A DNA stretch of 64,000 nt, taken from NCBI RefSeq assembly GCF_013008635.1, contig NZ_CP053096.1:310001-374000 (forward strand). The letters are read 5' to 3'. Shown piece after piece: positions 39,577 through 50,551 of the stretch (position 1 is the stretch's first letter; each line of letters starts with the position of its first letter). Made by a program: the position numbers and the translations under genes. The DNA is from Mycoplasma miroungigenitalium (GTDB lineage: Bacteria; Bacillota_I; Bacilli_A; Mycoplasmatales; Metamycoplasmataceae). Under the pieces are notes generated by a model, which did no database searches, was not told the origin of the DNA, and saw only the letters and a list, made by a program, of their open reading frames with translations.

Positions 39577-40380
39577 TTATTTCTCCTTTTTAAAAAATTC
39601 TTTTATTGATTTTGGTTGATAAGCCTTTTGTCTTTTATGATGAGTGTTTTTATGCAACCTATCGATTTTTAATTTTATATCACTATTTATTAAATTAAAA
39701 TTATTATTTAAATAATTATCTAAATCGGCATAAGAAAATCCAAGTTCATCTTCATCACTTTGACCCTCTCATAAACCTGCTGATGGTTTTTTATTAATGA
39801 TTGATTCAGGAACATTTAAATATCTCGCCATCAATTGCACTTCATTTTTTAATAATCGACTTATTGGCAAAATATCAACTCCGCCATCACCATGTTTTGT
39901 AAAATATCCAATGAATAATTCATCTTCATTGTCAGTTCCTGCAACAATATAGTTGTGTTGTTGAGCCAGAGCATACAATGTTGTCATTCTTAATCTTGGC
40001 TTAATATTACTTAAAGACATTTTGTCTTCTACACACGTTACACGTGTAATTTCGTCAAAAGTATTTTTTAAGTCTACAGTGACTGTTGATAGGTACAAAT
40101 TTTTCTTTAGCTCCTCAATATGTGCTAAATCAAAACTCATTGAATCAATGGGCATCACCACGCCAAGTGTGTTATCAGGAAAAGCCTTTTTGGCTAATGC
40201 TGCAACCAAACTTGAATCAATTCCACCGCTTATTCCAACTATAATTCCTTTTGCGTGAGCTTTTTTAACTCTTTGGGTTAATCAGTCAACTAAATAATCT
40301 ACATACTCCTTAATCTTTTTAGAATCAGGTCTTGCATTAATTGAATTATCAACTCTTAAACCAACGCGCTTTATCGACAT
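39577..40380 (-). CDS. nadE: NH3-dependent NAD+ synthetase
   Basis: A 267-aa NadE turning deamido-NAD into NAD. The ATP pyrophosphatase loop SGGIDSS (about residues 50-56), the GTDNEDELFIGYFTKHGDGGVDI block (about 150-172) and KPSAGLWEGQSDEDELGFSY, in which Trp is TGA, are complete. No glutaminase domain, so ammonia is the donor. GGAGGAAAT precedes the ATG. Confidence 0.95.
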
Positions 40381-40462
40381 AATTTCCTCCTAATAAATAG
40401 TTATTACAATTATAAAGTATTATTTAAAGATAAAAGTATTAGAAATTACTATAAAAATTGCA

Positions 40463-40484
40463 ATAAAAAAAGCCATAAGGCTTT
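40463..40484 (-). terminator. Terminator of the minus-strand unit 43828-40483
   Basis: On the minus strand AAAGCC/GGCTTT followed by T-run, overlapping the stop codon. Confidence 0.75.
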
Positions 40485-41397
40485 AGCTTACTTCAGAAAC
40501 GGATTCGACTAGCTTAGAATTTCTCATATGACTAGCTCTACTATAAGAATTATCGCCTTCATCTCCAAAAATTAAATTTCTTAGTAAAACCATATCAGGA
40601 TTATCAGAGCTTAGTTTTTCTCAGGCAGAATTGCTCAAGCCAACCATGAATTCAAAAGTTTCCGGATCATTGTTTAAGTCTGGCATTTTTAAAAAGAAAT
40701 CTAAATTTTGATTTTTAAAATTAGCAATATATGATTCGATTTCGTCTCACTGTGTTCTTAAATTAAATTCATCAAATAATTCAGACCCGTATTTAACGTC
40801 TACAATTGATTCTTCAGTGTTTACAGCTCGAAAAGCTTCCTTGTATTGTTCTTCATTTCTTGTATATAATGAATCGACGAATCATATTAAAATTTCTACT
40901 TTAGGAGTTTTATCATTAGCTCTTAAAGCTTTAATTCTTTTCGTAAACATTTCAATAGTTTTACCCACTTCATTTTTTGAGCCGATATCTCTTTTTTTAG
41001 GGAAAACTAGCGATAGTTTCGTATTATCTTTATTTTTAAAAGCAAGCGGTGCTCTAAATTTAATTATTTCACTAGCATTAACAATGTCTTCTGGAGTTAA
41101 GTTTTCTCCGTCTCAAGCTTCAATCTTTGATGTGTCCACATAATTTAAACAATATGAATTTTCAACATGCTCAACTTCTGCTTCATTTAAAACAAATTCT
41201 CCACATTCAATAATAAATTTATAATACTTATTTTCTTGAGTTCTTAAAAATGATTGTTCCATTTTAGTTAATACATTGAACGGGTGTAATTTAGAATTAA
41301 ATCTAAAGGGACTTTCTAATAACTTTAACAATAATTTTGGTCCATTCCCATTCATTAATAATTGTTTTAATCTCAATTCAAAACTTGTGTAATCCAT
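40483..41397 (-). CDS. Possible type II restriction endonuclease (HpyAIV-like)
   Basis: A 304-aa soluble protein with four or more TGA Trp codons. The part VEILIWFVDSLYTRNEEQYKEAFR followed by EESIVDVKYGSELFDEF (about residues 180-225) resembles HpyAIV/HinfI-type restriction enzymes as I recall them. I could not place a clear PD-D/ExK. The C-terminal ~70 residues are acidic. It begins 1 nt after an alpha/beta hydrolase in the same unit. No methyltransferase gene is anywhere in the window, which is unusual for a restriction enzyme. Alternative: an unrelated mycoplasma-specific protein. Confidence 0.45.
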
Positions 41398-41398
41398 G

Positions 41399-42286
41399 TT
41401 ATTCTCCTAATTCTTCTAATATTTCAGTATTTAAGTCATCGATGTCTTTTCAACTACTGAATTCAATTTTGTGTTTTTTAATCGTAACAAATCTGTTTCA
41501 CCAATGTCTATTTTTGTTTAAAGAAAACGAATTTAAATATTCATTTGCCTTTATTGGATCATCCTTGATTGGTGAATGTCCTTTGCCAATTATGGTAAAA
41601 GGAATACCCAGTTCGTTTGCATACTTCTCAAAATGTTTTGCACCAATTATTGCATCATTAGACCCTACTACAAAATTCATCTTTTTGGCATTTGCTGAAT
41701 ATAGTTCGCCCAATGAATCCAGATATTCTTTATTCAAGATAACTTTTTCAAGTAAGGAGGCTCACACACCTTTTTTACTAAATGATTCAACCAATTTAGC
41801 TGTTTTTTTGAATTTTTCACTCACTTTTACAATTAACTTTCCGATTACATCTGATACAAAATTTGTGGGTGCTATTGCTGATTTTAAAATACTATAACTA
41901 TTATTTTCAGTCATTGTGGGATTTACGGTAGACATCATTATAACTTTATTGACACGTTTATCGTCTGCTAAATTTAATGCTACAACACCACCCATCGAAT
42001 GACCTAAAACAATAATATTTTTTGTTTTTATAGAATTCAACAGTAACTTTCCAATATTTATTCAGTCTTCGATATTTATTTCGTCTGGGTTTGGTTTTTG
42101 AGTATATTTCGAACCAATAAAATTAGCTGCAACAACATTATAAGTTTTTTTAAACGGTTCAAGTTTACTTATAAAATCACTACTTGAATTTATTCCATGA
42201 CAAAATAATATTGTTGTATCTTTTTTATTATCTTCTAAATAAACGGGAACTTTTTTATTTTTATATTTAATATAGTTTAATAGCAT
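41399..42286 (-). CDS. Alpha/beta-fold hydrolase
   Basis: A 295-aa hydrolase assembled through TGA Trp codons. ILFCHGINSSSDF carries the oxyanion motif, GHSMGG (about residues 89-94) the nucleophile Ser, VGSNDAIIG the acid and GKGHSPI the His, so the triad is complete. Related in layout to the hydrolase at 37960. It stops 1 nt before the restriction-enzyme-like gene. Substrate unknown; cytoplasmic. Confidence 0.85.
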
Positions 42287-42342
42287 AGTTTAATTATAGA
42301 TTAATGATTATCTTTTAACGATATTAAATCAAATTAAATTTT

Positions 42343-42370
42343 GAAATAAAAAAGTGGGTTCGCCACTTTA
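42343..42370 (-). terminator. Terminator after the YitT-family gene
   Basis: On the minus strand AAAGTGG-CGAAC-CCACTTT then T-run. Stands 57 nt before the hydrolase start. Confidence 0.8.
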
Positions 42371-43828
42371 AAATTTACTGTCCGGAATATATAATCTACC
42401 ATCAACTGATGATACATTCGAAACCGTAATCAATGCATTTTCGTCAACTGCACGTATCTTTTTAATTAAACGTGGAACTTGTTTGTATAAAGTAATTGAT
42501 GATAATACCTTGGTTTTTGAACCTGAGTAACCGCCTTCACCCACCGTTACTGTAAAACTATTAATTGTTTTTTGGTCGCCAATAATGGCAGCTTTAATTG
42601 CTGACATATGAGGTGAATAAACTTTACATTGAACAATTTTAAATCTTGGAAATAATTTATTCAATGCAAATACAAAGACAAAGTTAGAGATTAGAGTTGA
42701 AACAAAGTTAGGTGAGAAATACATTGCTGGAGACCAACTTAATTCCTTAAATTGTTGCAATGTTTCAATAATTCTTCCTTTTTCAAATTCAGTAAGGTTC
42801 ACTTTATTAGTTTCGAATCATGTTTCCATATTTTTGAAGAAATCACTGTTCATTATTGATGCTGTATCAGTTGCAGAAATACCTTTAGCGAATGAATTAA
42901 TCAATAAGCTTCCTGGTAGATATGAACCAATAGCAACTGCAACAACCAAAATACCTAGATTAATGTATCCATTAATTGTTCCAAAGTTTTTTTGTTTAAC
43001 AACAGACATGTATTCCCCAATAATTCCAGTAACACCTGCTGAACCACCAATTATGGCAATCACAGCAAAGAAAAATGCTAACAAGAATCCATACACAACA
43101 CCAAAAATAATTTGTGCTATTACGTTACCCGCATCATTTCAGCTTAAAGGAATCAATTGTCACATTTGATCTTTCCCAGATCAATATTCACTTGAAATAT
43201 AATTCTTTAATTCATCGGGGATATCGCTGTGTGAAAAGTTTCCGATGATATATAACTTATCTGAACCAGGAATTTGCCCAACAGCAAATGAAACAAGGCT
43301 AGACACCACCAAGAATAGTAATGTAAGCATTGTAAATACCTTTCCAGTCTTTTTCCATCCAAAAATAAAAATAGGAATAGATAAAATAATATATAAGATT
43401 CAGAATAAGGCGTGGTCAATAACGTTATAAATTGCCGGAGTAATATTTGGGTTATTTCTAAGCAAAACGTTAGTAATTCTAGCAGTCGCTTGACCAAACG
43501 CAGCTGCTCCAAAGTTATAAATACCTGGGTTTTTAACTAAAAACACACTAATAATCCCAAAAACTACTGCAAAACCAGATGTAATTAACATAAGTTTTCA
43601 CATTGGCATTGGTGCGTAAAATCTTGAGAGTCTTAGTACAAAGTTAGACAATTTTGTGTATTTATATTTTGTGTTTTTACGTTCAACAGTTTTTGAAACA
43701 GGGCTGTCAGGTTCTTGAGTAAAAATATCGACATTTTGAACTTGATTTTTAGTTTCTGAAGCAATAAATTCTTTTTGATTTTTGCTTTCCTCACTGGTAA
43801 ACTCACTCTTTTTTTCAGAATTTTCCAT
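42368..43828 (-). CDS. YitT-family membrane protein with DUF2179 domain
   Basis: A 486-aa protein. A polar, Glu/Ser-rich N-terminus (about 70 residues) precedes six or so helices with GIYNFGAAAFGQ, GGSAGVTGIIGEYMS (the Gly-rich loop of the YitT/DUF161 family) and FGTINGYINLGILV. The C-terminal ~110 residues (FPRFKIVQCKVYS...) form the soluble DUF2179 ferredoxin-like domain. The ATG at 43828 follows AAAGGAG and is preferred to one five codons upstream. An extra ~100-residue loop sits between the helix groups. Function in the family is not settled. Confidence 0.8.
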
Positions 43829-43996
43829 TTTTTCTCCTTTCATGAGTAATTTGAATAAAAAAACTGCACTAAAAAAATTTAGTTACACTTTAATGTATTA
43901 ATTATAAATTATTTTTCACAAAATTCAAAACATATATAATTAGAATATAGTATTTAATATTAATATATATTAAAGATACAATAATAAGGAGAAATA

Positions 43997-45928
43997 ATGA
44001 GCGAAATAAAAGAATATGGCGCCTCGAATATTAAGGTTCTAAAAGGTTTAGATCCTGTCAGAGTGCGTCCTGGAATGTACATCGGTTCAACAGGCCCAAG
44101 GGGTTTACACCACTTAATTTGAGAAATCGTCGACAACTCAGTTGATGAATGTATGGCCGGTTACGCCGATAAAGTGACAATAACATTAACCAATGACGGA
44201 TACGTAGAAATCGAAGATAATGGTAGAGGTATACCTACTGACCCACACCCAGAGACTGGTTTATCAACTGTAGAAACTGTTCTTACCGTACTACACGCCG
44301 GTGGTAAATTTGACTCAGATAGCTACAAAGTTTCCGGTGGACTTCACGGTGTTGGTGCTTCGGTCGTAAATGCATTGAGTGACGATTTTCATGTTTGAGT
44401 AAAACGGAATGGTAAATTACATTATGCGCACTTCCAAAATGGTGGTCATATTGCTCAACATCTAACAGTAATTAATTCTGTTGAAGCTGATGACACTGGT
44501 ACTAAAGTTAAATTTCACCCAGATTTCAGTATCATGGATCAACATCCGTTTGATAAAAACGTTGTTGTTGACCACGCTAAACAAATAGCTTATCTAAACC
44601 GTGGACTTAAAATCAGTGTAATTGACCAAAGAGATAACACTACTAATATTGAATTCCATTTTGAAGGCGGGATTGTTGACTATGTTAAAGAATTGAATAA
44701 AGGTCAAAAATTAATTCACCCAGAAGTCATATATGCTGAAGGCGAATATTCGCACGGCGATGAACCTGCAGTTGCTGTTGAGGTAGCCGTGCAATATAAC
44801 GAAAAAATTACAAGTAATGTTGTAAGCTACGCAAATAACATCATTACAGTCGAAGGTGGAACACATGAATTAGGTTTCTATGATGCTCTTGTTCGTTTAA
44901 TTAATAATTACGCAACCATTAATTCGTTTATTAAATCTGAAGATGAAAAATTTACTCGTGATGATGTTAAAGAAGGTATCGTTGCAATTATTTCAATTAA
45001 ACACACCGAACCTGTCTTTGAAGGTCAAACAAAAGGAAAACTGGGAAATAAAGATGCGCGTGGAGCTGTTAATAAAGTATTTAGCGAATCTCTAGAACGT
45101 TTTTTAAACGAAAATCCCAATGAAGCTAAATTATTAATTCAAAAAGTTTTAGCTGCCAGAAGATCTAGATTAGCTGGACAAGCAGCAAGAGATGCTGCAC
45201 GCCGTAAAACAGTATTTGATTCGGGTTCTTTACCAGGCAAATTAGCTGATTGTTCATCGAAAAATGCTGAAATCAGTGAATTATACATTGTCGAAGGTAA
45301 TTCAGCCGGTGGATCGGCTAAAAATGGACGTAACAGAGAAACACAGGCTATTTTACCTCTACGTGGTAAAGTTATAAATGTTGAAAAAAATACACCAAGT
45401 AAGGTGTTTGCTAATGCTGAAATTCTATCATTAATTTCCGCATTAGGAACTGGAGTTGGCGAAGAATTCAATATTAATAAATTAAGATATCATAAAATTG
45501 TTATTATGACTGATGCTGACGTTGACGGTTCACATATTAGAACGTTACTATTAACATTCTTCTATCGTTACTTTAGACCTCTAATTGAGTATGGTTTTGT
45601 CTACATTGCTCAACCACCTTTATTTAGACTTCAACAAGGTAAAACTATCAAATATGTTTATACCGATCAAGAAAAAGAAGAACTAATGGCACAAATGAAC
45701 AATGGACAAAAAATCACCGTTCAACGTTATAAAGGTCTTGGTGAAATGGATGCTGAGCAACTATGAGAAACCACAATGGATCCCGACAATAGAAAAATGT
45801 TGCAAGTCCAAATAGCAGACGCTGCTCGTGCTGACTGAACATTCACAACTTTAATGGGTGATGAAGTTTTCCCGCGTCGTGAATTTATTGAAGAAAATGC
45901 CAAGTATGTTAAAAATATTGATTTATAA
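43997..45928 (+). CDS. gyrB: DNA gyrase subunit B
   Basis: A 643-aa type II topoisomerase ATPase subunit. GHKL ATPase: [23 protein letters not shown] and [15 protein letters not shown]. The TOPRIM domain has [18 protein letters not shown] (about residues 432-449) and [19 protein letters not shown] (504-522); [21 protein letters not shown] is the GyrB-type ending. These favour GyrB over ParE. EGNSAGG has Asn where Asp is usual. AAGGAG precedes the ATG. gyrA is not adjacent. Terminator follows. Confidence 0.93.
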
Positions 45929-45938
45929 TTAACTTAAA

Positions 45939-45963
45939 AAAAGCAGTCTGACTGCTTTTTTCA
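45939..45963 (+). terminator. Terminator after gyrB
   Basis: AAGCAGT/ACTGCTT stem, T-run. Confidence 0.85.
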
Positions 45964-46059
45964 TTAAATTCTAAAAAAATGAAAAAAAGCAGTTTTTTAT
46001 ACTGATAAATAAAGTTTTTATATTAAAATAACGATATAAATTTAGAAAGGAATAATAAT

Positions 46060-46374
46060 ATGTTATACGAAATTACTGAACAAGAATATTTAGAAAACGT
46101 TCAAGGCAAACACGAAAAACCTTATGTTTTAGTTTTCCATGCTATATGATGTCCGCCGTGTAGAAATTTTAAATTTTCGTTGGAAGAATTAGCTGAAAAT
46201 GATGGTGTTGATGTATATCGTGTTGATGTAGATGCTAACAAACAACTTTCTCAAGAGTTCGCTGTTAGAAACTTGCCAACTTGATTTGTTTTTAACAAAA
46301 ATGAAGTTGTTGAACAAGTTACAGGATACCACACATACGAAGAATTAGCTAACATTGTTAAAAAATACTTATAG
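46060..46374 (+). CDS. Thioredoxin-family protein with CPPC active site
   Basis: A 104-aa thioredoxin fold protein of normal length. The active site reads WCPPC (Trp from TGA, about residues 28-32) where thioredoxins have WCGPC, and the cis-Pro loop is NLPTWFVF. Reducing power probably comes from thioredoxin reductase, not in this window. The Pro for Gly change would alter redox potential. AAAGGAAT precedes the ATG. Flanked by terminators. Confidence 0.85.
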
Positions 46375-46375
46375 A

Positions 46376-46404
46376 AATCGAGGCAATTAGGTACTCGATT
46401 TTTT
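46376..46404 (+). terminator. Terminator after thioredoxin
   Basis: AATCGAG/CTCGATT stem, T-run. Confidence 0.8.
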
Positions 46405-46470
46405 AATTATCAAATATGTATTCTGTTTATTATGACAAAAATACTTCCTAATTGTTATAATTTCACTACT

Positions 46471-46914
46471 ATGAAAATTATAAGCGATAACAGAAGAGGA
46501 CTGCATAGCAACACAATACACGAAAAATACGAAGCGGGAATAGTTTTACAGGGTTGAGAAGTCAAATCAGCTCGTGCTGGAACTGTACAGTTGACTAATT
46601 CATATTGTTTTTTCAAAAATAACGAACTTTATTTAAGTAATGCTACATTCAAACAATTTATGTTAGTTAAATGTGACGAAACGCAAGATCGAAAGTTGTT
46701 AATGCACCATAATGAATTACTTAGACTTCAAAACAAAAAAGAAAGAATGGGTAATGCGACAATAATACCCACGAAAATCTATTTTAATAATCAATCAAGA
46801 ATAAAAATTGAAATTGCTTTGGTAACAGGAATGAATAAAGCTGATAAAAGAGAAGCTATCAAAAAAAGAGATAATGATCGTTATCTTCAAAAGGTTCTTA
46901 AAAATTTTAAATAA
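46471..46914 (+). CDS. smpB: SsrA-binding protein SmpB
   Basis: A 147-aa SmpB that delivers tmRNA to stalled ribosomes. Family segments: [26 protein letters not shown] at residues 16-41 (Trp from TGA), the LLRLQNKKE region and the C-terminal basic tail KADKREAIKKRDNDR. TATAAT lies 9 nt before the ATG. tmRNA (ssrA) is not seen in the window. Confidence 0.94.
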
Positions 46915-46915
46915 T

Positions 46916-46940
46916 AAAAATGCCGTTTGGCATTTTATTT
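46916..46940. terminator. Bidirectional terminator smpB / LacI-type gene
   Basis: AAAATGCC/GGCATTTT with A-run and T-run on the two sides. Confidence 0.85.
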
Positions 46941-47915
46941 TTGTGTAATGATCATTGGCTTGAATAAATTTGATAACGTCTCACCTGGAGTGTAGGTGTC
47001 ATTGAATTTGGCCATTTCAGTGTCAAATATCATTTTTTCGATTTGCTCACCTATTTTGCGGTAATCAATAAAAATTTTAGTTTTATATTTCTTTTGAGTG
47101 TCATAAATTGATTGAAAACCAATGTCCGTTAATCTTAGTTGGTTATCGTTAGATGACACTAGGTTAATGAAAGTTTCATGTGTTGAACAAACAACATTTG
47201 AGTGTTTGTTATCAATTAAGAATTTTTGGAATTTTTGTAATTCGTGTATTTTTTTATTTTCAACAAAATAACGTTCATATTGAATCTTCATTTTATCGCA
47301 GGCTTTATGGAAACCTGAAAATCTTAGTTCTCTTTGTCTTGGAGATAACTTATTATCATCAGCATATATAACCTGTTGATTTGGTTCGATATAATCAGAA
47401 AACGTTTTTGTGACAGAATAAAACGCATTTTCCACATCAACGTCAACTCAGTTAACTCCTTCGATTTGTTCGCCGTATACAACCGTTATAGAGTCAAATA
47501 CTTGTTCTCTGATAAATTTAATAATTTGTTCATTTTCGGTTTTAGGTAAAAAGAAAACAATCGCGTTAGGTTTTCACGCCATACAATATTTAATAGTTTC
47601 GATATATTCGTCTTGTTCAGGGGCAGAGTGAGTAATAAACACTTTTTTATTGCGTTTTTTTGCTCCCTGTTCAATACCGTTCATGATATGGGTATATGAA
47701 TTTTCATACCATTCAGGAACAATGATGAATATCGAACGACTTCTTCCTTTTATCAGTCTCGCACCATTGTTTGGGTAATAACCGTGTTCTTTAACTACTT
47801 TATCAATTTTAGCTCTTGTTTTTTTACTTACGTAGCCACCATTATAATAGCGACTAACAGTACTGATAGAAACTTTTGCTAATTTTGATATATCTTTATA
47901 TGAAAAACTTCTCAT
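46935..47915 (-). CDS. LacI-family transcriptional regulator
   Basis: A 326-aa LacI/GalR-type regulator. The N-terminal HTH and hinge (SYKDISKLAKVSISTVSRYYN, residues 4-24, then GYYPNNGARLIKGRSRSI) are excellent. The C-terminal periplasmic-binding-like domain (about 60-326) is weakly conserved, so the inducer cannot be guessed. Three TGA Trp codons join the fragments. Such regulators are scarce in Mollicutes. Neighbours (smpB, SRP RNA) give no clue to its targets. Confidence 0.88.
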
Positions 47916-47955
47916 ATTTAAATTATATAAAATTTAAAGATATATTTTTTTAGTT

Positions 47956-47961
47956 TATAAT
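47956..47961 (+). promoter_or_regulatory. -10 box of SRP RNA
   Basis: TATAAT, 6 nt before the first paired base of the RNA. Confidence 0.7.
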
Positions 47962-47966
47962 AATTA

Positions 47967-48047
47967 AGTCAATGGAACAATAACCTTGTAACCTGGTCAG
48001 GGCGGGAACGCAGCAGCCATATCAAGAAGTGTTGTGTCTGTTGACTT
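47967..48047 (+). ncRNA. ffs: Signal recognition particle RNA (4.5S type)
   Basis: About 80 nt closed by AGTCAA/TTGACT. The apical helix contains GGTCAGG...GGGAACGCAGCAGCC, the conserved domain IV symmetric and asymmetric loops that bind Ffh. Short form without an Alu domain. Ends in a T-run. It faces the convergent rsmD. Confidence 0.93.
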
Positions 48048-48098
48048 TTTGTATTCAATTACAGTAGTTTTCGGAACATATTTTTTTGAAGGAGGTTT

Positions 48099-48647
48099 TT
48101 AAATATTATTTGAAACAAACAAAATTGTTGTTTTGCCATATTGTTTAGTTTTCTGAATTAGCATGTTTTCTGGAATAATAATTTTATTAATATCATCAGT
48201 TTCAATTATTAAATAACCTAAATCATTTAAAAAATTATTAGTTGAAATTAGGTTTAAACATTGATTTAACAAATGATATTCTTGATATGGCGGATCAATA
48301 AAAATAAAATCAAAATTACGCCCTGTTTTTGTCTTTAAAAACTCAATTGCACTCATTTTATAGACTTCAGCATTATGAATTTTTAGATTATTTAAATTTT
48401 CATTTATTGTTTTTATGGCCTCTTTATTAATATCAACAAAATATGCCTTCATTGCATTATTGCTTAAAGATTCAATTCCCATAGCACCGCTGCCAGCAAA
48501 TAAATCAAGAACTATAGTGTCTTCTAATTCAAATCTTAGTGAATTGAAGATGGCTTCTCTAATATTGTCTTTAGTTGGTCTGGTTAAATCTGTTTTAGGT
48601 TGTTGTATTAACAATCTTCGATATTTTCCTGAAATTATTCTTAACAT
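48099..48647 (-). CDS. rsmD: 16S rRNA (guanine(966)-N2)-methyltransferase
   Basis: A 182-aa RsmD: MLRIISGKYRRLLI, RPTKDNIREAIFNSL, SAM-binding LDLFAGSGAMGIESLS (about residues 48-63) and catalytic DPPYQEY (about 117-123). Length normal. GAGGTGAAAAATG is its start region. Divergent from def. Confidence 0.94.
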   Translation of the reverse strand: MLRIISGKYRRLLIQQPKTDLTRPTKDNIREAIFNSLRFELEDTIVLDLFAGSGAMGIESLSNNAMKAYFVDINKEAIKTINENLNNLKIHNAEVYKMSAIEFLKTKTGRNFDFIFIDPPYQEYHLLNQCLNLISTNNFLNDLGYLIIETDDINKIIIPENMLIQKTKQYGKTTILFVSNNI

Positions 48648-48694
48648 TTTTCACCTCGCAAAATATTGTTTATTTATGGTATTATAATTAAACT

Positions 48695-49267
48695 ATGAAA
48701 TACAACGTAAAATTAGTTAAATTGCCAAATAAAGTTCTAAGACAAAAATCTAAAGATATTCCAATTCCATTAAGACCCGAGGATGTAGAATTAGCTGAAA
48801 CTATGATTTATCATATTGATGATAGTCAAACCGAAGGAACGATATTTCAACCAGGTGTTGGTGTTGCTGCGGTTCAATATGGTATTTTGAAAAATATGTT
48901 TTATATAAACACTACCGAAATAGACCCTCTGTTATTGAATAAACAACCAAATCAAATAAAAGATGTATTCATCAATCCCAAAATAATAGCAAAGTCGGAC
49001 TTTAAAATTTCATTAGAAGATGGTGAAGGTTGTCTAAGTGTCGGACGAAACATAAGTGGCCAAGAAGGTTATGTTTATAGAGCTAACAGAATAGTGTTTG
49101 AAGCTTATTCATATACACAGAAAAAGGTTGTAAGAATGGATCTTGAAGGGTATTTAGCAATTGTCGCACAACATGAACTTGACCATCTCGAAGGAAAACT
49201 TTTTATCGATAGAATAAACAAAAAAAATCCTTGAAATGCGGAACCCAACTCACGTTTGTTAAGCTAA
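48695..49267 (+). CDS. def: Peptide deformylase
   Basis: A 190-aa deformylase removing the N-formyl group. All three motifs are present: GVGVAAVQYG (GxGLAAxQ), EGCLSV, and QHELDHLEG (HExDH metal site). The C-terminus continues through a TGA Trp. TATAAT at 48683-48688 ends exactly 6 nt before the ATG, no ribosome-binding site: fitting for a gene whose product acts on leaderless as well as leadered mRNA products. Confidence 0.95.
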
Positions 49268-49366
49268 TATTTTTAAATTTCAGTATAAACTACTGATTTT
49301 TTATTTTTTTAAATTGGAAGATAGTAAATTATTATCTTAATAAATATTAAATAGTAAAATAAAGTC

Positions 49367-50497
49367 ATGGAAACTTTAAATAATTATCTCGAACCAATAA
49401 AAAAATTTTTTGGTTCCGCAGACAAACCTTCAATGGGTTTATTGCCAATTGCGATATTTATCATTTTTTGCTTAATAGCGGCTTTATGAGGATATTTCAA
49501 AGGGGTCTGATCCGCAATAACAATGTTAATTTTAACAACAATTGGCGCTGTTTTAGCCTTTGCAATAGCCCCAAAAATACATTGGGTTGAAAAAATCATA
49601 GATACGAGTAAAGAACCTTATAGTAATTACAAGGAAGAAATTGAGGCTATAATTGCGGGTTTAAATCTCTTTGTGATACTGGCCTTAATCCAAATCATCG
49701 CATTGATTATCACTGGAATATCAATGAAAATTTCAAGATTAACAGCTCGCCAACTAAAGAAAAGAAATAAAAAAACCTTATTAGTTAAAACGTTAGGTTT
49801 GGCTGTCGCCCCACTATCGGCGTTGCCTTTTGCGTCGGCCACGGTTAATATTTCTGGTATCTTTGGATATAATAACAAACCAATTCAGATAAACGACGCT
49901 TTGTTGGAAAAATTGTCACAAGGAAAGATTAAGGGATTATCTAGATACTTGCCAATAGTGACTACAGCAATAAAAATTTCAATGGATAAAGAAAACATAC
50001 AAAATATTTCAAACATTAGTGAAACGTTTACCGAATCCCCTAGTGCCGATTACAATAAGGAAACAAATACATTAACTATTACTCCATTTAGTAAAGAACC
50101 GACACAAGAACAAATCCAAACATTTAATTCAACAACAAGCTTAATTTCTACTATTTTGGATGGCACTTCAAAAACCGAAGAATCTTATAATGTGTTTGTA
50201 AAAAGTATTGCACAAATACCTGTTGATGAAGAACAAAAACAACAAGCCAAACAAGCATTGAATGATTTTGTTCAAAAAGTAAAAGATGAGGGTATAGATC
50301 CATCCAAAACCAAAGTAAACCTTAATTTAATTTCTAATGATTTAAAACCTATAACAGCAAACTTAACAAAAGAGCAAAAAACAAGAGTTGTAACCGAATT
50401 AGCAAATCACTTCCTAGGAAGTATAGATGAAGAAACAACAGCAATTGCTGTGGGTTTATTAGATTCATTAATAATTAACCAAAATGCGGCTGCTTAG
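49367..50497 (+). CDS. CvpA-like membrane protein with long C-terminal domain
   Basis: A 376-aa protein. Helices at about residues 24-42, 47-70, 90-115 and 140-160; the second region (GYFKGVWSAITMLILTTIGAVLAFAIAPKI) has the look of CvpA proteins. The remaining 200 residues are helical, Thr/Gln/Asn-rich and soluble. TAAAAT at 49355-49360 ends exactly 6 nt before the ATG. Function unknown; topology and the CvpA resemblance are by eye. Confidence 0.6.
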
Positions 50498-50510
50498 CCG
50501 TATTTTTTTA
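50484..50510 (+). terminator. Terminator after CvpA-like gene
   Basis: ATGCGGCT/AGCCGTAT stem overlapping the stop, T-run. Confidence 0.8.
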
Positions 50511-50551
50511 AAATAATAGAGTACAATATAGAAATTAGAAATGAGGTGAAA

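Noticed and set aside
47967-48047. Reading the SRP RNA region as tmRNA because smpB is near
   Set aside because: Too short, no tag ORF or tRNA-like ends; GGTCAGG...GCAGCAGCC is the SRP domain IV.
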